NCBI GenBank assembly: GCA_041481445.1
Contig: JBGPBV010000019.1
Location: 7,770 to 71,769, forward strand
Length of the DNA stretch: 64,000 nt
Direction of reading: 5' to 3'
DNA from: AA29 sp041481445
GTDB lineage: Bacteria; Acidobacteriota; Vicinamibacteria; Fen-336
Position 1 is the first letter of the stretch. Each line of letters begins with the position of its first letter. The translations under genes were made by a program, and so were the position numbers. Under the pieces are notes generated by a model. It saw nothing but the letters and a program-made list of their open reading frames with translations. It did not search any database and was not told the origin of the DNA. Positions 33,683 through 41,803 of this stretch are shown piece by piece.

Positions 33683-36600
33683 GCGCCCACGAGCCTCCAC
33701 TCGACGACGTCCTCCACTCGCTGCAGGAGCGCGCCAAGGAGCTCGGCTGCCTCTACCGCGTGGACGACATCCTGGCCGCGCCGCTGGCGCCGCTGCCCGA
33801 GGTCTTCGCCGCGGTCGTGGAGGCCTTGCCCGCGGGCTGGCAGTATCCCGACGCCTGCCAGGCCCGCATCGTGTTCCGCGGCCAGGCCGTCGCCACCGCC
33901 GGCTTCGAGGAGTCCCCCTGGGTGCAGGAGGCGGACATCGTGGTGGGGGGCGAGCAGGTGGGCGTGGTGGCCGTCTCCTATCGCCGCCCCCTGCCCGCCT
34001 CCGACGAGGGACCGTTCCTCAAGGAGGAGAGGAGGCTCATCGACACGGTGGCCGAGCGGCTGGGGCAGGCGATCCGGCAACGCGACCTGGCGAGCCCCTC
34101 CGGGCGCGCGGCCGCCGCGGAGGGGACCCGGCAGGACTGGCGCGTCATCGTCGACCTGTTGCGCCGCACCGACCGCACGCTCCTCCGCCGCATCTCCCGG
34201 AAGATGCTGAACCACCTCTCCAGCGTGGGCGTGGAGGAGGCCACCTCGCTCCTCCTCGCCCCCTCCGCCCCCGCGGCGGCAGAGCCGCCGGACGAGAACC
34301 AGCCGCGCCGCCGCCCGGCCTCCCCGGAGGCGGAGACGACCGCCGGCGACGCCTTCCGCCTGGCCGCCGCCCACCTTTCCGAGCCGGAGATCCTCTCGTC
34401 GCTCCAGACCTGGCTCAAGGAGGACCGCGTCCACTTCCTCCTGGACGCACTCGAGAGCCGCTCCACCACCCTCGTGGAGCTCGGCGGCGCGATCGAGCGC
34501 TACCAGCACACCGGAGTGGACTCGCACGAGCTCTCCCGCGCCACCCAGGCCACGCTCAAGGTGGGGCTCACCCGCCGGCTCCTCACCGACGAGCCCTCGT
34601 TCGTCGCCACCTGCCGCCGGTGGGTGGACGTGGAGGACTTCCTGGAGCTGATGCGGCGGACCGTCATCCTGCCCGCCAGCCACGGCCGGCTCGGAGGCAA
34701 GGCCAGCGGGCTGTTCCTGGCCATGCAGGTGGTCCGGCGCTCGCCCGAGTTCGCGGACGTCCTCCAGGACATCCGCTTCGCGCGCACCTGGTACGTGCCC
34801 TCCGACGGGATCGTGCACTTCGTGGCCTACAACGACCTCGACGACGTCTACAACTGGAAGTACCGCCCGCTCGACCAGATCCGGCAGGAGTACGCGCACC
34901 TCCAGCACGTCTTCAAGGGCTCGCGCTTCCCGCCCGAGTTCGTGAGCGGGCTGGCGGGCGTGCTCGACGACCTGGGCGACCGGCCGCTCATCGTGCGCAG
35001 CTCGAGCCTGCTCGAGGACCGCCTGGGCTCCGCCTTCTCCGGCAAGTACAAGAGCCTGTTCCTGGGGAACCAGGGCCCGAAGGCGGCGCGCCTGGACGCC
35101 CTCCTGGACGCGGTGGCCGAGGTCTATGCCTCCATGTTCAACCCGGACGCGATCCAGTACCGGGCCGAGCGCGGCCTGCTCGAGCAGCAGGAGGAGATGG
35201 CCCTGATGATCCAGGAGGTGGTGGGAGCGCGGGCCGGCCGCTTCTTCTTCCCCGCCTACTCCGGGGTGGCCTTCAGCAACAACGAGCTGCGCTGGTCGCC
35301 GCGGATCCGGCGCGAGGACGGCCTGCTGCGCATCGTGCCGGGGCTGGGGACGCGGGCGGTGGACCGGCTGGCCGACGACTACCCGGTCCTCATCGCCCCC
35401 GGCCAGCCCGGTCTGCGCGTCAACGCCTCCCCCGACGAGGTGCGTCGCTACTCGCCGCGGAAGGCGGACGTGATCGACCTGGAGCGCAACGCCCTGGTGA
35501 CGGTCGGGGTGGCGGAGCTGCTCCGCGAGGCCGGCGAAGCCCTGCCCGCGCTGGACCAGCTCGTGTCGATAGCGGAGGGCGACCTCCTCCGTCCCGCCTC
35601 CGCCCTCGAGCCGCCCGACCCGTCCCGGGCCGTGTTCACGTTCGAGGGACTGACCCGGAACACGCGCTTCCTGACCCGGATGAGCGCGCTCCTGCGCCTG
35701 CTGCGCGAATCCCTGGCCATGCCCGTGGACCTCGAGTTCGCCTCCGACGGCACCGACCTCTTCCTCGTGCAGTGCCGGGCCCAGAGCGATTCGCGCGACG
35801 CCGTGCCCGTCCCCATCCCCCACGACCTCCCCCCCGGCCGGGTGCTCTTCTCCGCGAACCGCTACGTGTCCAACGGGCGGGTACCCGACCTCACCCACGT
35901 CGTGTACGTGGACGGCGACGCCTACGCCGCCCTCCCCACCGCCGACCGCATGCGCGAGGTCTCGCGCGCGGTGAGCGGGATCAACGCGCTCCTCCCGAAG
36001 CGCCAGTTCGCGCTGATGGGCCCCGGCCGCTGGGGCAGCCGGGGGGACATCCGCCTGGGCGTGAGCGTCACCTATTCCGACATCAACAACGCGGCGGTGC
36101 TGATCGAGGTGGCGCTGAAACGGGGGCCCTACGTCCCCGACCTCTCGTTCGGCACGCACTTCTTCCAGGACCTCGTCGAGTCCTCCATCCGCTACCTGCC
36201 GCTCTACCCGGGCGACGAGGGGGTGACGTTCAACGAGGACTTCTTCCGCCGATCCCGCAACCTGCTGGGTGACCTGCTGCCCGAGTTCGCGTCGCTCGAG
36301 GATGTGGTACGCGTGATCGACGTGCCGGCAGTGGCCGAGGGCCGGGTGCTGCGCATCCTCATGAACGGGGATCTCGGGGAGGCGGTCGGCATCCTGGTCG
36401 AGCCCGGCGCCGCCGGGCGGACGGCGCCGCCTCCCGCCGTCCCCGCGGGGCCCCCCGGGGACGACCACTGGCGCTGGCGCCTCCAGATGGCCCAGCGCCT
36501 GGCCGCCCTCCTCGACGGGGAACGGTTCGGGGTCAAGGCCCTGTACGTCTTCGGGAGCACCAAGAACGCCACCGCCGGGCCCGGCAGCGACATCGACCTC

Positions 36601-36837
36601 ATCGTGCACTTCGCGGGCACTCCGGAGATGGAGCGCGCCCTCTCGCACTGGCTCGAGGGGTGGAGTCGGTGCCTGGCGGAGATCAACTTCCTGCGGACGG
36701 GCTATCGCAGCGACGGGCTGCTCGACGTGCACGTCGTCACCGACGCCGACCTGGCCCGGTCGACCAGCTTCGCGGCCAAGATCGGGGCCATCACCGACGC
36801 CGCGCGCCCGCTTCCGCTGGGCAGGGCCCGGAGCTGA
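33679..36837 (+). CDS. PEP synthase-like ATP-binding protein with N-terminal sensor-like region and C-terminal nucleotidyltransferase, copy 2
   Basis: The 1052-residue multidomain protein has four parts. Residues 1-145 or so look like a GAF-type sensor (ERAKELGCLYRVDDILAAPL, LPAGWQYPDACQARIVFRGQ). Residues 150-320 are helical. The PPDK_N ATP domain covers about 335-700 (RLGGKASGLFLAM, VRSSSLLEDRLGSAFSGKYK), then the GxGRWGS module near 783 (ALMGPGRWGSRGDIRLGV, FGTHFFQDLVES). The last 110 residues are a Pol-beta-type nucleotidyltransferase with YVFGSTKNATAGPGSDIDL and a later Asp in GLLDVHVV, so the catalytic acids look complete. The phosphohistidine and PEP domains are absent. The GTG overlaps the copy 1 stop, so the two are co-made. 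The role is unknown; signal-controlled nucleotidylation is one idea. Confidence 0.82.
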   Translation: MSAHEPPLDDVLHSLQERAKELGCLYRVDDILAAPLAPLPEVFAAVVEALPAGWQYPDACQARIVFRGQAVATAGFEESPWVQEADIVVGGEQVGVVAVSYRRPLPASDEGPFLKEERRLIDTVAERLGQAIRQRDLASPSGRAAAAEGTRQDWRVIVDLLRRTDRTLLRRISRKMLNHLSSVGVEEATSLLLAPSAPAAAEPPDENQPRRRPASPEAETTAGDAFRLAAAHLSEPEILSSLQTWLKEDRVHFLLDALESRSTTLVELGGAIERYQHTGVDSHELSRATQATLKVGLTRRLLTDEPSFVATCRRWVDVEDFLELMRRTVILPASHGRLGGKASGLFLAMQVVRRSPEFADVLQDIRFARTWYVPSDGIVHFVAYNDLDDVYNWKYRPLDQIRQEYAHLQHVFKGSRFPPEFVSGLAGVLDDLGDRPLIVRSSSLLEDRLGSAFSGKYKSLFLGNQGPKAARLDALLDAVAEVYASMFNPDAIQYRAERGLLEQQEEMALMIQEVVGARAGRFFFPAYSGVAFSNNELRWSPRIRREDGLLRIVPGLGTRAVDRLADDYPVLIAPGQPGLRVNASPDEVRRYSPRKADVIDLERNALVTVGVAELLREAGEALPALDQLVSIAEGDLLRPASALEPPDPSRAVFTFEGLTRNTRFLTRMSALLRLLRESLAMPVDLEFASDGTDLFLVQCRAQSDSRDAVPVPIPHDLPPGRVLFSANRYVSNGRVPDLTHVVYVDGDAYAALPTADRMREVSRAVSGINALLPKRQFALMGPGRWGSRGDIRLGVSVTYSDINNAAVLIEVALKRGPYVPDLSFGTHFFQDLVESSIRYLPLYPGDEGVTFNEDFFRRSRNLLGDLLPEFASLEDVVRVIDVPAVAEGRVLRILMNGDLGEAVGILVEPGAAGRTAPPPAVPAGPPGDDHWRWRLQMAQRLAALLDGERFGVKALYVFGSTKNATAGPGSDIDLIVHFAGTPEMERALSHWLEGWSRCLAEINFLRTGYRSDGLLDVHVVTDADLARSTSFAAKIGAITDAARPLPLGRARS

Positions 36838-37687
36838 GGAGGACGAGCTCGCGCTCCGCCTCCTCCGGCCGCTCGGGGTCGAAGCGGACCAGCGCCAGCT
36901 CCGGCCCGTCGTGGGCGGCCGAGAAGGCGTGGGTCGTGCCCAGCCGGTCGCGCCAGGACCCGGTGAGGCGGGCGGACTCGTGGACGTGCCCGTGCAGGGT
37001 GACGCGCGGCTGGCGGGCCTCGATGAAGCGCCTCACGGCGATGCTCCCCACGTGCGGGTCCAGGGGCACGCCGTCCACGGCGCGGCCGTCCAGGGCCGCG
37101 CGGTCGAGGGCGGTGGCATACGGCGGAGCGTGGAAGAGCACGATCGCGCGTGCCATCCGCCGGCGGCCGGTGAGCCTCTCGAGGTCACGCTGGATGGTGC
37201 CCCAGCGGATCCGCTCGGGGGCGACCTTCACCGTCCGTGCTCCCTCCTCCGGCGAGACGGCACCCACGTCGACGAACCGCGAGACGTCGTAGCGCTCCCA
37301 GTCCTTGAGGCGGAAGGGGGTCGGGGGCACGCAGGCGTAGCCGTACACCGTCCACGGGCTCCACTCCAGGCGCCGGCCGTGCGCGTAGGACCACAGGCCG
37401 TCGGCGCCCATCCGCCGCAACGTCCGTTCGTGGCACCGCGGGTCGTCGTTGCCGAGGATCAGGAACACGCGGGGGTAGCGCGACCCCAGCGCGCGGCGGA
37501 CGCCGCGGAAGCCCGCCGCCAGCACGTCGCCGAGGAAATCGGCGGCCGCGCGCGCGGGGGCGAGGCCGGGCAGCAGGTCGCCGCCCAGGAACACGGCCGC
37601 GGGCGCCTCCGCGGCCAGGCGCTGGAAGAGGGCGGCGTAACGTCCCTCCGAGCCGTGAAGGTCGGAGGCGAAGAGGCAGGCGGTCAT
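36791..37687 (-). CDS. calcineurin-like metallophosphoesterase
   Basis: This 298-residue soluble phosphoesterase has the metal-site motifs in order: ASDLHGSEGR, LGGDLLPG, LILGNDDPR, VLFHAPPYATALD and TLHGHVHESA. The active site thus looks complete for a two-metal hydrolase; the substrate could be a nucleotide, phosphoprotein or nucleic acid. It is 15 bases downstream of the aminotransferase gene on the same strand. Its C-terminal end overlaps by 47 bases the C-terminal end of the convergent nucleotidyltransferase-bearing gene, so the two 3' ends may affect each other's expression. The tail (GPCPAEAGARRR) encoded in the overlap is dispensable-looking. Confidence 0.86.
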   Translation of the reverse strand: MTACLFASDLHGSEGRYAALFQRLAAEAPAAVFLGGDLLPGLAPARAAADFLGDVLAAGFRGVRRALGSRYPRVFLILGNDDPRCHERTLRRMGADGLWSYAHGRRLEWSPWTVYGYACVPPTPFRLKDWERYDVSRFVDVGAVSPEEGARTVKVAPERIRWGTIQRDLERLTGRRRMARAIVLFHAPPYATALDRAALDGRAVDGVPLDPHVGSIAVRRFIEARQPRVTLHGHVHESARLTGSWRDRLGTTHAFSAAHDGPELALVRFDPERPEEAERELVLLSSGPCPAEAGARRR

Positions 37688-37702
37688 CGCCGGCCCCGGC
37701 AG

Positions 37703-38599
37703 TCAGGAAACCGCGACCACCGCCTCCGCGTCGGGCGTCCGGCCGCGGTCGGCCACCCGGAGCCTCCGGAACTCCGCGGTGAGAAGGCGCGTCAGGGCGC
37801 CCGGCCGTCCGTCCCCGATGGTGCGCCCGTCCACCGTCACCACGGGCACGATCTCGGCGGCGGTGCCGGTGAGGAAGCACTCGTCCGCGTTGTACACGTC
37901 GTGCAGGGCCAGCTCGGTCTCGCGCGCCTCCACTCCGACCGCGTGCGCGATCTCCAGCACCACCTGGCGGGTGATACCGCCGAGCGCACCCTGGGTCAGG
38001 GCCGGGGTCTCCAACCGCCCGTGCCGCACGATGAAGACGTTGTCGCCGGTGCACTCGGCCACCAGGCCCTGGTGGTTGAGCATCAACGCCTCCAGGCAGC
38101 CGGCGTTCGTCGCCTCCAGACGGGCCAGGATGTTGTTCAGGTAATTGAGCGACTTCACCCTGGGGTCGAGCGACTCCATCGGGATGCGCCGCACGCTCGC
38201 GGTCACGAGGTCGAGGCCGTAGTCGTACACCTCGTGGGGGTACATCGCGATCGTGTCCACGATGATCACGACGGTGGGCTTGCGGCACTTCGCGGGGTCG
38301 ATGCCGAGGTCCCCGGGGCCGCGCGACACCACGACCCGCACGTAGGCGTCCTCCTTCTCGTTGGCGGCCACCGTCCGGCGGACCGCATCGATCATCTCCG
38401 TGCGCTCCATCGGGACCTGGAGACCGATCGTGCGCGCCGACTCGTAGAGCCGGTCCACGTGCTCGGCCAGCCGGAACACGTTGCCCTCGTACACGCGTAT
38501 CCCTTCGAACACCCCGTCGCCGTAGAGGAAGCCGTGGTCGAACACGGACACGGTGGCTTCGTGTTTCGGCACGAGCTTTCCGTCGAGGTAGATGAGCAC
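37703..38599 (-). CDS. ilvE: branched-chain amino acid aminotransferase (class IV)
   Basis: This PLP enzyme (298 residues) transfers amino groups between branched-chain amino acids and 2-oxoglutarate. It starts with LIYLDGKLVPKHEATVSVFD, then HGFLYGDGVFEGIRVYEGNV, has the PLP Lys in RVKSLNYLNNILARLEATNA, and the C-terminal pattern TGTAAEIVPVVTVDGRTIG. The layout is that of the IlvE/D-amino-acid aminotransferase group in bacteria and archaea; branched-chain use is the commonest. A GTG at 38599 with GGAGGAGG upstream is the start. With the 2-oxoacid oxidoreductase and glutamate dehydrogenase in this window it would let the cell ferment or make branched-chain acids. It is followed by the phosphoesterase. 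Confidence 0.88.
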   Translation of the reverse strand: MLIYLDGKLVPKHEATVSVFDHGFLYGDGVFEGIRVYEGNVFRLAEHVDRLYESARTIGLQVPMERTEMIDAVRRTVAANEKEDAYVRVVVSRGPGDLGIDPAKCRKPTVVIIVDTIAMYPHEVYDYGLDLVTASVRRIPMESLDPRVKSLNYLNNILARLEATNAGCLEALMLNHQGLVAECTGDNVFIVRHGRLETPALTQGALGGITRQVVLEIAHAVGVEARETELALHDVYNADECFLTGTAAEIVPVVTVDGRTIGDGRPGALTRLLTAEFRRLRVADRGRTPDAEAVVAVS

Positions 38600-38732
38600 G
38601 GGCGCCTCCTCCCCGGCCGCAGGACGGGCCTCGCTCCATTGATCGTCCGCGTCGGCGCCGGCGCCAATGGGCCCTTCGCATCAAGGGTCTGCGGGGCCGA
38701 CCGCGCCCGCCCCGGCCCCGCCCGCCCTGTCC

Positions 38733-38748
38733 TGGGCCATATGGCCCA
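38733..38748. promoter_or_regulatory. 16-base perfect palindrome upstream of malic enzyme
   Basis: TGGGCCATATGGCCCA is a perfect two-fold symmetric site in the 201-base divergent gap between ilvE and the malic enzyme, 52 bases before the latter's ATG. A second, looser pair (CCATTG at 38636-38641 and CAATGG at 38665-38670) lies farther upstream, nearer ilvE. Such a site could bind a dimeric regulator. No promoter hexamers were clear. Confidence 0.4.
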
Positions 38749-38800
38749 TTCCCTCCAGACCGCCCGCGAGCGATGTTTCCTCCAGGCCGAGGAGGGCGTC

Positions 38801-40552
38801 ATGGAGAGTTACGCGATGACCCGGGACAGCCAGGGCAACCCGCGCTTGAGCGTGCCGCATCGCGGGGTGGCGCTGCTGCGGCACCCGCTCTACACGAAGG
38901 GGACCGCGTTCAGTCCCGAGGAGCGGAGCGCCTTCGGGCTGGAGGGCCTCCTCCCGCAGGCGGTCAGCACGATGGACCAGCAGGAGCGCCGCGCGTACGC
39001 GAACATCGCGCGCAAGGCCGATCCCATCGAGAAGTACATCGGCCTGGCCGCCCTCCAGGACCGCAACGAGCACCTGTTCTACCGCGTGCTCCTGGACCAC
39101 GTGGAGGAGTTCCTGCCCATCGTGTACACCCCCACCGTGGGTCAGGCCTGCCAGGACTTCAGCCACATCTTCCGCCGCGCGCGCGGCCTCTGGATCACCC
39201 CCGGCCACCGCGGCCGCATCTACGAGACCCTCGGCAACGCGCCCTTCGGGGACGTGCGGCTCATCGTGGTCACGGACAACGAGCGGATCCTCGGCCTCGG
39301 CGACCAGGGCGCGGGCGGCATGGGCATCCCGATCGGGAAGCTCGCGCTCTACACCGCCGCCGCCGGGATCCCGCCCTGGCAGACCCTGCCCATCAGCCTC
39401 GACGTGGGCACGGACAACCAGTCCCTCCTCGACGACGAGCTCTACCTCGGCTGGCGGTTCCCGCGGCTCCGCGGCTCCGACTACGACAGCTTCGTGGAGG
39501 AGTTCGTGCAGGCGGTGAAGCGCCGCTTCCCGCGCGCGATCCTGCAGTGGGAGGACTTCAAGAAGGCCAACGCCTTCCGTCTCCTCGACCGCTACCGGCG
39601 GACGCTGCCGTCCTTCAACGACGACATCCAGGGGACGGCCGCGGTCGCGGTGGCGGGCATGCTCGCGGGGACCCGCGTGACCGGCATCCCGCTCGCGGAG
39701 CAGCGGGTGGTGATCCTGGGCGCGGGCGCGGCCGGAGTGGGCATCGCGCGGCTGCTGCGCGACACCTTCCGGCGCCACGGCCTGGCCGGCGACGCCCTGG
39801 TGGCCGCGGTGGCCAACCTCGACCGCCACGGGATGCTGGTGGCGGACGAGCCGATCGCGGACGAGCACAAGCGCGAGTTCGCCTGGCCGCCCGCGCTGGC
39901 CGCGAAGTACGGCCTGGTGGCCGGCGCCGGCCGCGACCTCGAGCGAGTCGTGCGGGCGCTGCGCCCCACGATGCTCATCGGGACGTCGGGTGAGCCGCGC
40001 ACGTTCACGGAGACGGTCGTGCGCGAGATGGCGCACCACGCCGGGCGGCCGCTGATCTTCCCCATGTCGAACCCGACCAGCAAGAGCGAGGCGATCCCCT
40101 CCGACCTGCTGGAATGGACGGAGGGACGAGCCCTGATCGCGACCGGGAGCCCCTTCGAGCCGGTCCGGCACGGCCACCGCAAGCACGTCATCGGCCAGGG
40201 CAACAACGCGTTCGTGTTCCCGGGGATCGGCCTCGGCGTCCTCGTCTCCGAGGCCTACCAGGTGACGGACGGGATGTTCGCGGCGGCGGCGGCCACCCTG
40301 GCCGACGAGGTCCACGCCGACGACCTGGCCGCGGGCAGCCTGTTCCCGCCGGTGTCCGCGCTGCGGCGCGTGACCGTGCGCATCGCGGAGGCGGTGGTCC
40401 GCGAGGCGCGCGACTCCGGGGTGGGCCGTCCGCTCGACGACGGCGCCATCGAGCCCGCCGTGCGGGGCGCCATGTGGGACCCGGCCTACGTGCCGCTCCT
40501 GCCCGCCGCTCCCGCGGCGCGGGCGGAGGAGGCGGAGCTCGCGGTCCGCTGA
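38801..40552 (+). CDS. maeA: NAD-type malic enzyme
   Basis: The enzyme oxidatively decarboxylates malate to pyruvate. The 583-residue protein keeps all family landmarks: PIVYTPTVGQACQDFSHIFR with the catalytic Tyr, GLGDQGAGGMGIPIGKLALY with the Lys, metal-ligand stretches WEDFKKANAF and SFNDDIQGTAAVAVAGMLAG, the Rossmann motif VVILGAGAAGVGIARLL, and the substrate Asn residues in FPMSNPTSKSEA (about 422) and GQGNNAFVFPG (about 465). GAGGAGGG sits before the ATG at 38801. It is divergent from ilvE. The copy at 14.9-16.7 kb shares the fold but has lost the two Asn motifs, so this one is the likely functional malic enzyme of the pair. Confidence 0.92.
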   Translation: MESYAMTRDSQGNPRLSVPHRGVALLRHPLYTKGTAFSPEERSAFGLEGLLPQAVSTMDQQERRAYANIARKADPIEKYIGLAALQDRNEHLFYRVLLDHVEEFLPIVYTPTVGQACQDFSHIFRRARGLWITPGHRGRIYETLGNAPFGDVRLIVVTDNERILGLGDQGAGGMGIPIGKLALYTAAAGIPPWQTLPISLDVGTDNQSLLDDELYLGWRFPRLRGSDYDSFVEEFVQAVKRRFPRAILQWEDFKKANAFRLLDRYRRTLPSFNDDIQGTAAVAVAGMLAGTRVTGIPLAEQRVVILGAGAAGVGIARLLRDTFRRHGLAGDALVAAVANLDRHGMLVADEPIADEHKREFAWPPALAAKYGLVAGAGRDLERVVRALRPTMLIGTSGEPRTFTETVVREMAHHAGRPLIFPMSNPTSKSEAIPSDLLEWTEGRALIATGSPFEPVRHGHRKHVIGQGNNAFVFPGIGLGVLVSEAYQVTDGMFAAAAATLADEVHADDLAAGSLFPPVSALRRVTVRIAEAVVREARDSGVGRPLDDGAIEPAVRGAMWDPAYVPLLPAAPAARAEEAELAVR

Positions 40553-40574
40553 GGACGGGAGCGCAGGAGGAGCG

Positions 40575-40985
40575 GTGGAAGAGCCGCTCGCCGACTGGGT
40601 CCGCGCGCACCACGTGTGCTGGGACGTCGCGCCCAGCCGCCGTCCCGGCGAGGGCGGGCATCCCGGCTTCGAGCTGACGCTGCTGGCCCTGTGCGGCTCG
40701 CGGCGCGGGATCGACCCCGCGCGCCCGGAGTGCCACGCCACCTACGAGCGCCTGGCCGCGATCGCGGCGCGGGCGCTGCCGGCGGCGGTCCCGCATCACG
40801 TCGAGCCCTACGACGCGGCGGTGCACCTGCGGCCGGAGAGCGCCTTCGCGCCGGAGGTGGAGCTGATCGTCGAGGCCTTCCCCGACCCCGCGGACGCCCA
40901 GGGAGTGCGCGCGTCCATGGAAGAGGCGCTGCGGCGGCTGGGGGTGAAGGCCAAGACCTGGTCGGAGGCGGCCGCGGCCCGCTGA
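40575..40985 (+). CDS. hypothetical protein downstream of malic enzyme
   Basis: No family is recognised for this 136-residue protein. It is soluble, with patterned helix and strand segments (GFELTLLALCGSRRGIDPAR, EVELIVEAFPDPADAQG, SMEEALRRLGVKAKTWSEA) and no signal or membrane segments. The Cys in HHVCWDV and in LALCGS are isolated. The GTG start at 40575 follows GGAGGAGC. It lies 22 bases after the malic enzyme and 85 bases before the hydrogenase maturation protease, so it could belong to either group. High third-position GC and a good ribosome site support coding. Confidence 0.6.
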   Translation: MEEPLADWVRAHHVCWDVAPSRRPGEGGHPGFELTLLALCGSRRGIDPARPECHATYERLAAIAARALPAAVPHHVEPYDAAVHLRPESAFAPEVELIVEAFPDPADAQGVRASMEEALRRLGVKAKTWSEAAAAR

Positions 40986-41070
40986 GAGCAGGGTTTCCGT
41001 ACGCGAGGTGATCATGAGCGCATACCCTCGAGGTCGAAGGCCGCGAGATCGCGAGGGTCAAGGCTCTCTG

Positions 41071-41601
41071 ATGCGCGTCGGCGTGTACGGTCTCGGGAAC
41101 GTCCTCATGGGCGACGACGCCCTCGGCCCCTACGCCATCGAGGTCTTCCGCGCCACCTACGACCTGCCACCGGAGGTGACGGTGGCCGACCTCGGCACCC
41201 CCGGCCTCGACCTCGCGCCCTACGTCGCGGGCTACGACGCCCTGGTCTTCGTGGACACCGTCCGGGCCAAGGGAGAGCCGGGAGACGTGCGTGCCTATCG
41301 CCTGCACGAGATCCTCGCTCATCCGCCCGCGCCGCGGCTGAGCCCGCACGATCCAGGGGTGAAGGAGTCGCTCCTGCTCGCCTCCGTGATGGGGGAGGGA
41401 CCAAGCGAGGTCTTCCTCATCGGGGTGATCCCGGAGCAGATCTCGACGGGGACGGGCCTGAGCCGTCCCGTGTGGCAGGCGGTGCCGGCCGTGCTGGCCG
41501 CCATCGTGGCCGAGCTGCGGCGCCTCGGCATCGCCGTGAGCGTCCGCGATCAGCTCCTGGTGCCGCACATCTGGTGGGAGGCGCCGGCCACCGTCGGTTG
41601 A
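41071..41601 (+). CDS. [NiFe]-hydrogenase maturation protease
   Basis: The 176-residue HyaD/HybD-family endopeptidase removes the C-terminal tail of the hydrogenase large subunit after nickel insertion. Ni-site residues are present: Asp/Glu in GLGNVLMGDDALGPYAIEVF, Asp in DTVRAKGEPGD, and His in LSPHDPGVKESLL. I start at 41071 (MRVGVYGLGNVL), where the family begins; the in-frame upstream 21 residues are basic and not conserved. It leads the hyp cluster but is separated from hypF by about 200 bases. The hydrogenase large subunit it would process is not in the window. Confidence 0.86.
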   Translation: MRVGVYGLGNVLMGDDALGPYAIEVFRATYDLPPEVTVADLGTPGLDLAPYVAGYDALVFVDTVRAKGEPGDVRAYRLHEILAHPPAPRLSPHDPGVKESLLLASVMGEGPSEVFLIGVIPEQISTGTGLSRPVWQAVPAVLAAIVAELRRLGIAVSVRDQLLVPHIWWEAPATVG

Positions 41602-41751
41602 GGACGCCCGAGCCGGGGCCCCGCGGAGGCATCTTGGGCGCGGCGGAGGCGCGCGAGGTGGAGCCGGTCCTGCCCTGAAGCGCCGCCGCCGGGCATTTCC
41701 GCGCAAATCCTACGCTTCCCCCACGCCGACTAAAGCAAACGAGCCAATCGA

Positions 41752-41769
41752 ATGGTCCGTCGGGACCAT
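41752..41769. promoter_or_regulatory. inverted repeat just upstream of hypF
   Basis: ATGGTCC and GGACCAT are perfect 7-base arms around GTCG. The right arm overlaps the ATG at 41768, the first possible hypF start. The bases just upstream (about 41728-41752, CTAAAGCAAACGAGCC and neighbours) are unusually A-rich for this genome and may hold the promoter. If translation starts at 41804 the repeat lies in the leader and could be an operator. Confidence 0.4.
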
Positions 41770-41803
41770 GGGGTGGATCGTTCACCTCTCCGAGACTTGG
41801 CCC

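Noticed and set aside
33337..36732. A 1131-codon minus-strand frame opposite the nucleotidyltransferase-bearing gene
   Set aside because: No domains and a biased composition; the plus-strand gene has clear motifs along its whole length.
37185..38684. A 499-codon minus-strand frame overlapping ilvE and the metallophosphoesterase
   Set aside because: Both real genes are in other frames with full motif sets; this frame is compositional noise.
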